Of a DNA stretch of 64,000 nucleotides, positions 11,431 to 25,300 are shown piece after piece (the stretch's first letter is position 1; every line of letters starts with the position of its first letter). A program made the translations under genes and the position numbers. The stretch is taken from the NCBI GenBank assembly GCA_036898135.1, contig CM072527.1, positions 33,144,060 to 33,208,059 on the forward strand, written 5' to 3'. The notes beneath the pieces were generated by a model. That model was not told the origin of the DNA. It did not search any database and saw only the letters and a program-made list of their open reading frames with translations. This stretch comes from Oncomelania hupensis (taxonomy: Eukaryota; Mollusca; Gastropoda; Littorinimorpha; Pomatiopsidae).

Positions 11431-11709
11431 GGAGACGAGTTCCCCAACCTCATTAAGCTGGCTGCACTGGCCATTACATGTCCAGTGCAGACTGCTGACT
11501 GTGAGAGAGGTTTCTCAGCCCAGAACCGCATCCTCACTGGGCTGAGAAACAGACTAAATCCTCAAACACAGAGCAAACTTTTGTCAGTGAAGCTGGGGGA
11601 GGTGGACTTGATGAGTGCTCTCGAGGCATGGAGGGCTGCAAAGCCAAGATGCCTCCTGACACTAAAACAAGCCCATAAGCCACCCCCAGCTGCATGTAGT
11701 GCTGAGTAA
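11431..11709 (+). pseudogene. hAT transposase C-terminal dimerisation fragment
   Basis: The plus-strand frame carries DEFPNLIKLAALAIT followed by QTADCERGFSAQNRIL and LRNRL, then a tail ending in a stop at 11707-11709. This is the hAT C-terminal dimerisation region (the ZNF862-like group recruited in animals). The zinc finger and RNase H-like catalytic parts are missing. Confidence 0.75.
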
Positions 11710-11738
11710 CAGTTGACAGTTCACTTCAGTGGTAACTG

Positions 11739-11741
<3 letters not shown>

Positions 11742-11813
<72 letters not shown>
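11742..11813. repeat. (GA)n microsatellite
   Basis: About 35 uninterrupted GA units lie inside hAT copy 1, just after the transposase fragment. Confidence 0.95.
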
Positions 11814-11816
<3 letters not shown>

Positions 11817-12101
11817 CAGTTCAACAAATAAAAACCGTTAATTGTCTTTGTTCGTGTTCAGTGAATGAAAGTTTTTTCCATGGCGTTGATATAACAGCAT
11901 AATTTTTTTGGTGTAAGTATTGATTTTAAAAAGGATTTATTGATTTTCTGATCATTCAGTTTTTTGACCTATTGATTTTGAAAATGACCTATTGATTTTC
12001 TGATCAATCAGTCATTTACCTATTGACTCCTTAAACCAACCTGATCACTGCACATGTTCATCTTTCTAGATTCTACACAGTGGAAAGTCACTATTATAAA
12101 T

Positions 12102-12150
12102 ATCATTATTATTATTATTATTATTATTAATATTATTATTATTATTTTAA

Positions 12151-12183
<33 letters not shown>
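12102..12183. repeat. (TTA)n microsatellite
   Basis: An ATT/TTA trinucleotide array with a few interruptions, in the otherwise featureless stretch between the hAT element and the candidate WDR46 5' exon. Confidence 0.9.
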
Positions 12184-12465
12184 CTCAGAATAAATGAAGA
12201 AAGCTTGCCACATTAAGACTAAGAGTGCAGGAGTACTAATGTTGGTGCATGAGTGCTGGATTGACCTTATCTGTGTGAAGTCACATAGTAACATGTGTAC
12301 TTAGTTTTAGCAGTTATACATACTGAATCAGTGGACCTTGGTCTGCCTATTAGTATTAAACTTGACAATCCGTCTGTTCAATAAATGATTTATATTGCCA
12401 TTATCAATTGTTTCTAAGCACATTGTCTGCCTGCAATGTCAGAGGAATCATCAGCTTGTGTATAG

Positions 12466-13014
12466 AAGAAGATTCTACAAATTTGGCAAGGCCTCTGTGA
12501 CTTAATTCATGACACGATCTTGCAAAATTTGCTGGCTTTTGAGAAAATGGATGAAAACCACTATTCATCTGCGTTAGTAAGAGCTCACTCATCTGCAGAA
12601 AATGTGGCTGAATTCTGTGGTAACGCGTTTGCATCAGACATTACTCTTTGTGATTTAATCGACAACACCATATGTCAGTGCTTGTTAAATTTTGAGAAAA
12701 ATGATGGAAATAATACTAATAATTGTAACAATAGTGTTAGCAATGAAAAAATCAAAGGCTTGAACTTGAATGTGAAGGACACAGTGGTTGATGGTGGGGA
12801 AGGGAAAGAGCATTCTCTGAAGCAAAGAGATGCTGGTGAGAATGAAGCGGCAGACTTTACTGCACAAGTAAAAGAGATGTTGTGTGTGATACTGATAGCG
12901 ATAGTGGAAGGGGTAGAAAACTGTTCATGAAACCTACACATCCTCCGCTGAAAATAACAGGTTTGGAAAACGGAAAGGATAATTCTTTGGTGGACACCTG
13001 TTGTGTAAGTTGTT
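12466..13014 (+). CDS. Candidate 5' coding exon of WDR46 (or a neighbouring gene)
   Basis: One frame is open from 12466 (after TATAG, a possible acceptor) with ATG at 12547, and stops at 12928-12930. It contains a divergent internal repeat of about 20 residues (LCDLI.DTI.Q.LL.FEK.D at 12493-12552 and 12646-12705). Two donors could join the first sure WDR46 exon in phase: CAA|GTAAAA at 12867 in this frame, or TGT|GTAAGT at 13014 in another frame reached by a one-base shift near GTTGTGTGTG (12880-12890). Adding 107 codons to the 469 sure ones gives about 576 residues, near the human WDR46 length of about 610. Real coding is likely; assignment to WDR46 is inferred from position and phase. Confidence 0.5.
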
Positions 13015-13394
13015 GAAATGAAAAATCTGAGTATTTATTAGGGAGAACTCCTTTTTTCCCTCTGTCTTTGTTTTTCTCACAACCTGTCATGTTTACTTGA
13101 TGAATCATTAGATCCATATTACTCATTTATGTGCAAGTATTTCAACAACTCCATGCTTGTATACAGATCATGTCTATTCCTTCAAAGTTAAATACTTTAT
13201 ATTATAGTCAAAAATCAGAACAAGCAAAATGTTGGTTAATAAGTCTGTCAGTCAGTTGGACGTTCTTTTTTAAATAAATAAAAAAAAATCCATTGTTCCA
13301 CTTTCTCTCCCTGCTTCTGTCCGTACTCTCCATGTTCAGAAATTGTGTATTAATATTATTAAAAATAATGATTTCCTTCTTGTCTTTGCTACAG

Positions 13395-16300
13395 AGAAAA
13401 TATCAAGATCAACAGAAAGGCAAGAAATCTGCCAAGAAGCGGTTTGGACAGCAAGGCTTGAAGGAAGCAGGCCCCAAGACGAAAGTATGTTGATTACATA
13501 CCATTGCCATAGTTGTGTGTGTGTGTGTACATACCGACATACTCTCTCTTTCTCTCTCTATAAATTTGTATACACCATGCTCTACATAGTGTAAGGTGTG
13601 GATTTGGGCATGGGCACACGTTCATCTCTTCCTTGGTATAATTGGTGTCTTGGTAATATGATCAAGTGTGGGGGTTTGGGTTTATGTGCAACTCTCTCGC
13701 TCTGTATATTTTATATGTTATGACTTATGTGTGTGTGCATCTCTCTCTACATATTGTTTGCATGTAGTACTGTTTTGTGTTCTGTTTTTTCCAGAAATTC
13801 AACCCCAAAAAGTTCAAAGAATCGGCAGGGTATGTAAAATCTGTCTTGTCATGGGAGACAAAATGTTTTGTGCGCAATACAAGTACTAGGTGTCTGGATT
13901 ATAGAGATGGGACAGGAGGTTTCTGACACAGTGACAGCATCAAGTTGTAATCCTTGTTCAGTTATGGTCTGTCTTGCTATATTATATCTGCCTGGTCATT
14001 TAACTCCCCCGTCCCATTTCTTCAGGTGAGACTAGTACCTGTGTTTCACACAATCAAATTTTTGGTCTCCATTGGTATTATAGAGCTCATATTTTTCTGG
14101 TATGGAATTCCAGTGACTTTCAGTTTCCCTTTTCATATACAGTTTTGAGAGTCCCTATAATATGATATCAGTTTATAGAGCCTCATTGATTGTAATTTGT
14201 ATACATGTTTCCATGCCATATATATACACACATTCCCCCCAATCCAAAGCCCTTCATAAAATAAACTAGTTTTAAGCGGATTTCTTTGAACAGATGGAGG
14301 TACGTCAAGAGCTGCAATCAGTGCAACATCGCTCATGACATGTTTGCATTCACTATCGTTAGGCTATATAGATTGAATCTGCTATCGTTTTGTTAACATG
14401 TCAATATATTTAATTTCTCCCCCTCCCCCTCCGCTGTCTTCTCATCCTCCCCCCTTCTTACCCCAACTTCAGTATGAACTAAGCAAACCCTAGTGTAGTT
14501 GTGGTATGTAAACAAAGGACATAACTGCAGCCAAGTCCACCAATGTTGAACAACACTTGGTCATGAGATAATCAGGTCCTACTGCTTGTTGGAGCTATTG
14601 AATGCAGGAGTGCACAGACTAAACCTTGGTTTATACTTTCAGGGACACAGCTCCGCCTGAATATGAGGGTCATGTTATTGGTAGGCTAGGCTGTAATACC
14701 AACTCCTGTCAGCATTTTTGCAGATCACAAAGGCACAGTCAGTATAGGGGGTAGAGCAATCTCCAACCTCCGTTTTGGGGGTGACATTGATGAATTGGCT
14801 GGAGAGGAACAAGAACTTGAACAGCTGGTACAGAGGCTTGACACCACCTCCACAGCCTTTGGAATGGAAATAAGTGCAGAGAAGACCAAAATGATGACCA
14901 TCAATCAATGTCATTGACACAGACATTAAAGTCCAAGGCCAATCCCTCAACATGCTGCATAGCTTCAAATATTTAGGAGCCATTATATCAGACAGTGGGT
15001 CCCAACAGGAAATCCTCTCCAAGGTCATCCAGACAACTGCTGCCCTGAGAAGGTTGAAGCCCATTTGGAAAGACAGAACCATCAGTCTATGTTCCAAGGT
15101 AAGGCTGCTGCACTCCCTTGTCATCTCCATTTTCCTATGCACTTGCGAAACATGGACCCTCACAGCAGACCTACAACCAAGAATACAAAGCTTGGAGATG
15201 AGGTACTACAGAATACTTCTGGGCATTTCCTATACCCAGCACATCGCCAGTGACGAAGTCCAACAGACCATCACACAAGCCATTAGACAACACGATGACA
15301 TGCTCATAATGGTGAAGAAACTAAAACTCTGATGGTATGGCCACATCACCAGAGCATCAGACTTTGCACAGACCATCCTGCAAGGCACGGTGCAAGGAGG
15401 CAGAAGAAGAGGGAGACAAAAAAAGAGGTGGGAGGACAACGTTGGAGAATGGACTGGCTTGATGCTGATCGAAGCCATGAATACGATGGTTCAATGATCA
15501 TCTTTGATGCCCCAATGACTTACAAGTTTTGAGGTAGGATAGAATAAAATGTCTTAGTTTTAGTGCATCCAGAATGTTTACATTATTTTTTTCATTTAAA
15601 AATAAGTCCATTCTTTAAATATTTAACCCAATATTGTTTACGATCCAGATTCATCTACTATGACGCAGACGAGGATCCCGGGCAACTCAGATTGAGCCAA
15701 GCAGAAATCCAAACAGCTGTGGATGTTACAAGTGCTCAAAAGGTTATTTATTTTATTTCTTTATTTGTTTGTATGTTATGTTAGTTTTTTATTTGATTTA
15801 TTGCAGTATTTTTTATCTGTACGTTTTTTCACTCATTTTCAATTGCTCTTCTTGTATTATAGTTTCTGTCTGTGGATGTTACAAGTGCTCAAAAGGTTTC
15901 TTTAAAAAAAAAAAAAAATTATGTTATATTATTTTTTTACATAAATTTTATATTGTTTTATTTTGTGAAGTTAAATGTTTTATTTGATTTATTCCAGTAT
16001 TTTTTATTTGTATGTTTGTTCACTCATTTTCAATTGCTCTGCTTGTATTATAGTTTCTGTCTGTCCAAAGGTTTTAAGTGGGCGCCTTAGGTGGCTTGAG
16101 TTAGATCTGTAATCGGCCAGCCAGGTCAAGCAACTGGGAAAAAAACCCACTATATTAAAAACGAATTAAGATCCAAGTGCATCTTGTTGTATCTTAAGTT
16201 TCTATCCATCGTTTTCTCAATTTATCTGTTGGCAAAATGAAGATCCAGTAAATACCACTTGATTAGCTCTGTTACCACCACATGTTACATAACAGAGTGG

Positions 16301-19300
16301 TTCATGGTGTCAAATGTTTTTATTAGAGTTTGAAGTTTGGGTTAAAAAGGCAAATCTCCAAAAGCCATTGCTTATCAACACTGTAAAAGATGTGAAAGAT
16401 CTAAATCAACACTGAACCACCGGAACAATCATACTGCTAAGATGGACAGTTGGAAAATGATCTCTTTAATCTTCCATACCATGGGATTGGAACCTGGGTC
16501 ATTGTTGTGTGAGGTGAATGCTCTGCCACTGAGCTACGGCTGTGGGTTTTATGGATGACCATACCATAATGCTGTGTATTTTACCCCAGTCCATATTTAC
16601 AGTTTATAAAAAAAAGATTTTGTACAAATGTATTTAAAAAGAGATTGTTTTGATCTATTTTAGCATTTTGACCTGACATTGAAGGATTTTGGACCATACT
16701 CTGTCAACTATTCCAGGAATGGAAGGTAAGAGAAATACGTACACACACAAATAAAAGGTCAGAAACGTTTTTGTGTATGCAGATTTGGTGCATTAAGTCA
16801 ATAAACTGTACATTTTGGCAAATTTGGTGCGGTTATGTCAAGAAACTGTCCATTTTTGCTATTTTGGTGCAGTGTGGCAAGTTGACCTCATTAATGTTTG
16901 ACAGCTATATGTGGTAAATATGCATTTAAGAGTTTGATCTAGAGGTTTTATCGAATGTTTTGGCCTGGCTGGAGCCACTGAGAGTAAGTGAGAGAGATTT
17001 TGTAAGATAGGAATATAGTTATGGTGTACACTGAACTCCAGTTCAAACAGCCAACAAGAACAGCCCTGAGCATGCAGGCTTTGAGGCTTGTAAAAGGTAC
17101 ACTGTCAGCTGCTGTATTATTTAGTTTTCTTCTTGCCAGGAATTTAGACTTGTTTTAGATTTATTTTGTCAGACATCTGCTATTGGGCGGCGAGCGAGGT
17201 CATTATGCGGCCTTCGACTGGCAAACAAAACGTCTGGCCTGTGAAGGCAATGTCATGGAAACCATCAACAGTGTCAGGTTAGTCTTCCCTTTTTTTGATT
17301 CTTGTTTTTAATAAAATATTTATGAACAAGATAGGGCCCAGTATCTCACCCCCACTTTGAGGAAAATTTAGTGCTTTAAATTACCACTGTTTCTGTAATT
17401 CTTATTTGTTCTGTCTTGTTCCTAATCTGTTTTATTAATCTACTATCTTCTTCTGTAAACCAGTCACCCACCTTTTTTTTGGAAAACTCTCCCAAACTCC
17501 TCATTTATATATATGGGGTCAGCTTGGGGCTATTGGACACTTTCTACCAAATAGTCACAAGGGCTTTCTATGCTTATGGTATTATTATTTAGCAATGTAG
17601 GCGTTTTATATGTATGTATTTTGTTAATATTTTATAATGATGTTTATATTCTATTTTGTTTTGGTAAACTGGGGTTCGATAAACTAGAGTACAGCCTTAG
17701 CGTCCCCTGCATGGGATACCTTTATTTTAAAGTGACCAGCTGGTGGAGTGCCTTCAGTGTTATCATTAGGCAGATCTTTTATAAGGATCAGGGTTGAGCC
17801 CTCTTTTTAACCAAGTTGTGGTCCTGATTCAGCTCTTTGCAGTCCGCTAGACCCTATAAACGAAGACTAAGTAAGGATGCTTACCTTGGAGACTCGGGTC
17901 GTTACACCAGTCCTGTCAGAACTGCCATTATTTACTGTTACGTACTGAATGGTGTAACTCTGAAAGCTGTGTATTCAGGAGAGGAGACCTCCGCTTACTC
18001 CTTGCTTTTTTTTCACCCCATGCCTTATGAACCCTCACTCTGTGTCTAAACATATGCATAAAACTAACCTTAGCCTTAGCACAAACCATAATTATAATCA
18101 TAACCCTAAGTATGACTCTATGAGTTGTACTATAATGCTGGTCCAAACTGAATCCTAAACCTTGAGCTTTATCTCCTTTTATTCAAGCCGTTTTACCAGA
18201 GCAGAATCTTTTTAGGGTACCAGTTTTATTCCTAAGCCTTGGGAAAGGTTAATCATGGGTTAGGGTCAGGACTAGTTTTTGAAAGTTAGGATAAGGTTTA
18301 ATGTAGAAAAATGACATGTAAGTGATAACTACTGTGCTCCCAATGAAGATTTCTTATCAGAAGTTGCCAGTATCACACAGCTTTGTACTTGGATGGTAAG
18401 GTTTCCATTTCATCTTGTTATTATTATACTGTCCCGTTTGTTGTTCTTTTTTATATTATTGTCTGGTGGTTTCAGATGGTTGCAGAATGAAACCATGTTC
18501 GCCGCAGCTCAGAAGACCGGTGTATACGTCTACGACAATCAAGGGACAGAGTTACACCATCTGAGAGACCTGGACTCGGTGTTGAGGATGGAGTTCCTTC
18601 CCTATCACATGCTGCTGGTTACCGCTGTAAGTCTCCGCAATGCTCCTTATGCTATTTGATGCCGTTCTTGCTGTATTCAGTATATTGCATACCTCCACAC
18701 ACACACACCCACTCCCCCCTACTAAGCCACTTGTCTGGCTGTACTGCCCACCAGGGCTAGGAGCCTAGTTTGATATATTGTGGCTTTGTTGTATTGGTAA
18801 TAAAAGGACAAAGCTCCAAAAATTCCACAGAATCAATGTATTCACAACCAACCCCTACCTTATCATGGTTTTCATTGCTTCAGTTACCCTTATGGACCTT
18901 TCTGCTTTATAATGCAATGGAGGCTCCTTTTGTGCTTTTGGGACACAAGACGCTTATAGTTGGTTGTAAGAAAACTAGGCTGTGCGAATGGTACCAGCCT
19001 GCTTTATAGTTGACTACATCTGCATGAGTGATATACTTTCTCTGGTATTAAATCTGTCTGAGGAGAACAAAACAAACAGCAACACCCAAGTTGAGGTCCG
19101 AGGCAATATTTCAATTTTTATTCAAATCTTTATCAAGCCATGTATTAAAAACATCACATCAAGTCTTTATATACCTATTCAGTTAAACTACAGTTCACTG
19201 ATGAGAGCAGTTCAAATAACAGGACCTAGCAGTAGCACAATAATCAATACGTGTCTAAAAGGTTAAAAACCAAGAGATTAAAACTCAAGAACACTGCTCA

Positions 19301-22300
19301 TGAATAATAATTTAAAGCTGAACAGTAATATTAAAAATATTATTATTTATTATTTACTATTATTATTACTATCATTATTATTTTATACATATTAAATCTG
19401 TCTGAGGTCGAGATCAAAATTGCACAAACTCTTGTAAAATAGCTCATTCGTCCTAAGATATGACTATTTGCTTATATATTCAGACTTTTTGTGTGTCTCC
19501 AATATTTTTGCGAAAATTTAATCTAAGATTTGTGTTCTACAATTCCAAAGGTCATCTGCTACAGCCATTGGGCGACTTTCTCCCTTAGAATATACCTAAA
19601 CATGCACACACAAAACCCCCCATGTACCGGTGCGTGACTCTCTATGTGTGTTGGAGGGCTTCTGCTGTGGTGGTTTCTGTGTGATTAGTTCTGGGCCTGT
19701 TGTATTGGGTGATGTGTAAAGTCTGTATAGGAAGAGCCATTTGCTAGACTCTTTAGGCGACGTTATCAAGTTACATTACATTACATGATTATTGTTTTAG
19801 GTCCAGCTGACTCTTCCGAGCCAAATCAGGACCAGACAACCCCTGATCCGCTTAAAAGATCTGCTGAAACAACCCTAGTGGTAAAACTGAAAGCTCTCCA
19901 CCAGCCGGTCACTTTACAATAAAGACATCCCACGCAGGAGACGCTGAGGCTGTACTCTAATTTATTGAACCCCCGTTTACAAAAACAAAATAGAATACAA
20001 ACAACATTATAAATTATCAACAAAACACATACATATAAAATGCCTACATTGCTAAATAATAACATCATAGGAAGCCCTAGTGACCACCTGGCAGAGAGCG
20101 TCCAAATTTCCCAAGCTGATCCAACAGACATACACAAATACGGAGTCTTATCCCGGAAGAAAACGAAAACGAAAGAAAAAAAAAGAAGAAGAAGAAAATG
20201 CAAAACAATCTGCGGACACTTATTTTTTATTTTTATTTATTTTTTTTTTGTGTGTTGTTTTGTATCGGAAGACGAAAGTTGCTTTACTTGCTTCCGGTTT
20301 TGCGGCGCCATACTTTGTTTTGGAATAGTGGTGCAGCGTTGACTGTTTCTGTGTATATATTTTCGCCGTTCACGTTGTGGATTTGTGGACGTCATCAGAC
20401 TCATTGGACTTCAAAATGTCTGTCATAAGGCGTGATATAGTCGCACGTTCCGCGGAAACCTCTCTTAGATCACTATCAGGTCTGAAGAAAAAAGGTAGAT
20501 GACTGGTCTAGCGAAGAAGAAAATAATATAGCAGATGGATAGAACAGAGCAGGAATAAGAAAGAGAAAATGAGAAAGACAGCGACAGTGGGAATTTAAAG
20601 CACTAAATTTCCAGAAAGTGGGGATACTAATTATACTGAAACCCTCGGCACCCCAACGGGGGTACATTATGAAGTTGCCCTTCATTTGTTTTTGTTTTTT
20701 TTGTTTTTTTAAAGCTTTATACACACGTCTTTGGCAGCCTTCATCTCAATAATGTGGATTATGAAACTCGCCTATGATCATTGTCTAGTGTCAAAGTTAA
20801 AAAGCAGTGACATGAGACTCACTTTGTGATAGTAGCACATGCGAAATAATTTTCCCTGCTGTTTGTTGGGCCCCACGTGGGGTTCCGGGGGTTTAAGTAT
20901 AAATAGTATTCCCACTTTCTGGAAATTTAGTGCTTTAAATTCACACCGTTGCTGTCTTTCTCCTTTGTTCTTTCTCATTCCTTCTCTGTTCTATCAATCT
21001 ACTATACTATCTTCTTCTTCGCTAGACCAGTTACCTACCTGTTTTCTTGAAATCTCTTCCGGGACAATACACCGCATTTGTGTATGAGGTCTGTTGGATC
21101 AGCTTGGGAATATTGGACACTTTCTGCCACATGGTCACTAGGGCTTCCTATGATGTTATTATTTAGCAATGTAGGCATTTTACATGTATGTGTTTTGTTG
21201 ATATTGTATAATGATGTTTGTATTCTATTTTGTTTTTGTAAACGGGGATTCGATAAATTAGAGTATAGCCTCAGCGTCCCCTGGGTGGGATGTCTTTATT
21301 GTAAATAGACCGGCTGGTAGATTGCCTTCAGTGTTACCGTTTCGGAAGATCTTTAATGCGGACCAGGGGAGAGTCCTCTTTCACTTCTCTGGTCCTGATT
21401 TGGCTCATATGAGTCCGCTGGACCTAAAGCAATAACCTTGTAATGTAATGTAATGTAATGTAATGCTGTTTATTGGGACAATAAAGATTCTGATTCTGGC
21501 CTTTAATTGTAAGTCTAGAGTTTAATAGAGAGTGACCACTGATACTCTGGAGGATTAAAAGGCTTCTTGGCTGTGTATGTGTAGTGGTGTTAAACTGTTC
21601 TGGGCTATGATATACTGTTCTATGCTACAAGATAATAATAAATATAGAGGATGCTATCCCACGCTTTTTCTTCAATCAAGCTCCAAGTGCAGTGATCTGA
21701 AGAGATCGCAATTACAGAAGGCAGAAAAGAAAACAATTTTATTTTTGAAATTTAGATTGACTGCATCCAATACAATTATTGAAGGGAGGGAGGAAACCCT
21801 TGGTGTGTCCTGTAAAGTCTTGTAGCTAAGTCACAAGCGACTTTCGGCATAGGAAACCAGCGTCCTATCAACTGTCCAGGCCACCTTCTGTTCTGTGCTA
21901 TGCTATACTGTTCTGTGCTGTACTATGTTGTATACTATACTGTTCTGTGCTATGCTTTACTGTTCTGTGCTATGCTATACTGTTCTATACTATACTGTTC
22001 CGTGCTGTGCAATTTGCAGTAATATTCTTTAGACCACTCTTTTTCCGTTTCAGAATGCCAAAGGGTTCCTGTGCTATTTCGACATTTCTGTGGGTACCAA
22101 GGTGAAGAACGGTGGAATCAACACAGGTCTGGGTCGCCTTGATGTCATGACCCAGAACCCCTCCAACGCCATCATCTTGATGGGTCACGCTGCAGGTATG
22201 AATCACTGAAGTCTTGTGAAAGGAGCTACAAAGTTTGGGTAAAATCCTAGGTAGCAGTTGACTCGCCTAAACAAATGGCATCTTGGGCTGAGCTCGGTTG

Positions 22301-25300
22301 GGTCAGTGGTGCACACAATGGCAAAACAATTGAAGCACTGAATGTCAAGAGATAACACTGCAGCCCTTACAGGCAGTTGGTTCAAAGCCTGTTGATTGCC
22401 TGGAGTGCTGCAACAACAACGACATGACCCTGAGAAACAGTTGGTTTAGAGGTGAGCCAAAACAGGCCAAAAAAATACATATTGAATGTCAAGCGATTGC
22501 ATAGTAGCCTGTACAGGCAATTGGGAGTAACAAAACAAACTAAATAAATTAATCTAAAGGTTTTTTTTTAAACAGACCTGACACTGCACCCTTACTCCTT
22601 CAGATGAGAGCATAAACCGAGGTCTAGTCTGTGCATGCCCAAGTTTCATTGCACGAGTTTTAAAAGAAGAACCTGACGCTCGTGTCCTAGATGGGCGAGT
22701 CCGGCTACACAAACACACCCAGCAGGCACTAGGTCCATTTTTCTCCATCCCCAGTCATCCGGGGTTGTGCTGTGTTATTGGCCAGTGGCTTTTAGCTGGG
22801 TAAGCAAAATATAAGAATGATTACATCAATAAATAGAATCCTCATCAGATGGTATCCTTTGGGGAATTAAAGGAATGAGTAGTTGTAGTAGTACTATGAT
22901 TGCAAAGACCTATCTCCCTTTCTCTGCTGCCAGTAGTTGGAGTTTGTGGGAAGGTGCCCTAGATGCAGTTGGCCATCTCAGCTGGTCAGGGTATAGGCTG
23001 TAACATCCTGATATCATTCTCCGTTTTATATTATATCCTGCAGGTACTGTTACCATGTGGACACCCAATCACAAAGAAGCGGTGGTGAAGATGCTGTGCC
23101 ACAAAGCTCCTGTCAGAGCCATCGCTGTGGACAAGACAGGAAAGTAAGTTAGAACTATAGTCAACCTTATTTAATTTGTTGGCTGTTTTATTAACGTCTT
23201 AAAAGAGATGATGAAATATGTTAAATATCCTTTTAAAATATTGTAAATATTTATTTTAGATCTTAGAGACCATAATTTTCATTGGCGCTGGTGAAGTTGA
23301 GATTAATTTCTCAGTGAAAGCGGAGCACAATCGGCACAGCATCACCCAGAACAGAGGAGGTATAGAACCCATCCACCCCTCCCAATTCAAATCTACCTCT
23401 AGGATAAGTCCACTCACTGTTCACGGAAACCACCACCACCTGATTGATGGAAACAGATGGTCAGCCAGTGGTGTAGTAGATGTGGTAGCACCGTACTGCA
23501 TGTGCTACAGTGCAAAACATATTTCCTTGACTTCGACCCATGCATTTTATAATATGTTGCACCTAATGTTTGTCTAAAATCTATCTGAATGAAATCCTGA
23601 TTCAAAATAGTCTTCTTAATGTACTTTTCTTTTGGTCTTATAATATGCTGTGCCTTATGTCTTGATGAAATTCGTATTGTTTTTATTATTTATTTTTGTG
23701 GTGTGTGGCTTGTATTTTGTGGTGTGTGGCTTGTACTTTGTGGTGTGTGGCTTGTACTGTGCATTGCCTTGAAAAATATGGTTGTAATAGTAATAGGAGG
23801 AGGAATAATATTGGTGACTAATGAACAGTGCTGGGACATAACCAGAGGCATCTAAAAAAACTAATACAGTTTGATTATTATTATTATATTTTTTGACACT
23901 TTATTTTTCTTTTTTATCGAGAAATTATGGGCAGCCTCCCCTGGGGAAGGCATAGTCGAAGCTTGTGGCACGCCCAAACCCAACCTACCTAATTTTAGTT
24001 GTGTTTTTTACATTTTTTGCTGGGGGAGCAAACCGGAGTACATGGAGAAAACCCCGGAGATGTTGCCTGAGTCAAAAGTAAATAACATTTAGATAAATAT
24101 AACACCCAGAGGTGGGATTGATCCCACACATGTCAGGTGCCTCTGGTTTCTAGCCTGTGGAAAAGACAAGTTTGTCCCGCTTTAGACCACGCTGCCACAA
24201 TGCAAAGTTAAATGTATTGAAATCTAACATACTTTAACGTAACAGGCTTTACAGATTTAAAAAACACTGAAATCAATACAGTATCATAAATATAAGCAGT
24301 ATAAAACAATTTAGTTTATATAAAAAAATATTTTTTATATTTAGGTCAAATAAAACTCTTTGATTTTTTTTATAATATTGTGCATCAATTTCCCAAGCGT
24401 GCGAATAACATGGACCCTCGTCTTCTAGGTTGTTTTTTTGGGGGGAGAGGGGCGCAGTGTGTTAGGCTAAACAGCTGAAGCACCCAGTGTTAAGCAATAA
24501 CATTGCAGATTGTGGTTCAAAACTGGCTGACTGCTTGGAGTGCTGGAAAAAAACAACACAATGCCCGAGGCACAGACTCCCTACTCCTTTGGATGACAGT
24601 ATAAACTGAGGTCTAGCCTGTACATTCTATTGATCAACTTTAAAGATCATGACATTGATGTCATCAATGGTCTAGTTCCAGTGGCACTAGATCCCTTCTT
24701 TCCCATCCCCAATCCCCCAGGATTGTGTCCCATTGTTTGGGGCATCAGACAGCACCTGAGGCAGCAAGTGGGCGCCTTGAGTTACAACCTGTAGTGGTCA
24801 GTACCTTGAGCAGCTCTTGAGCTGGAAGCGATTACAGGAATAAATGAAGGTTTGAACGCTGTTTGCCAAGTGCATTTTGGGAATGAGAATTGTTTGACCA
24901 TTGCAGTTACCTGGCGACATCAGGGGTGGACAAGCGAGTGAAAGTGTTTGACCTGCGCACCAAAAAACTCCTCAACACTTCTCACGTTCCTGTTAGCGCT
25001 TCTTGTCTGGCCTTCAGTCAGCGAGGCCTCCTTGCAGCAGCCCTAGGCAACACAGTTAAGGTAATAAATGAATGAATGAACATTAATTGTGCATAAATAT
25101 TTCCACACAAAATGCATGATCACAGCACTGGGGGAAAAACCCAATGGAACACTTAAAAACAAGGTGAACCAAAACTACACCTCTCACATTCAATCTCTCC
25201 CTCTGTCTTAATGAAAGGTTGGTGGAAGAAAATACACATATAGAATCATACAAAGCAATTGCTCTGATTGATATAGATATTGATTTTGCTGTTTTAGCTT

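Larger units (their letters stand above)
9914..12050 (+). mobile_element. hAT-like transposon, copy 1
   Basis: Inverted termini CAGTGATCAGG (9914) and CCTGATCACTG (ending 12050) are flanked by a perfect 6-bp duplication CACATG (9908-9913 and 12051-12056). Subterminal ACCTATTGA-type motifs recur at both ends, like transposase-binding arrays. Inside are a hAT C-terminal dimerisation fragment, an inserted tRNA-derived SINE, a (GA)n run and an unexplained basic ORF. It is related to the element at 48.9-50.0 kb. Confidence 0.8.

Noticed and set aside
12547..12930. Complete single-exon gene of 128 codons
   Set aside because: The internal repeat begins upstream of the ATG and good donors lie before the stop, so an exon of a larger gene is more likely.
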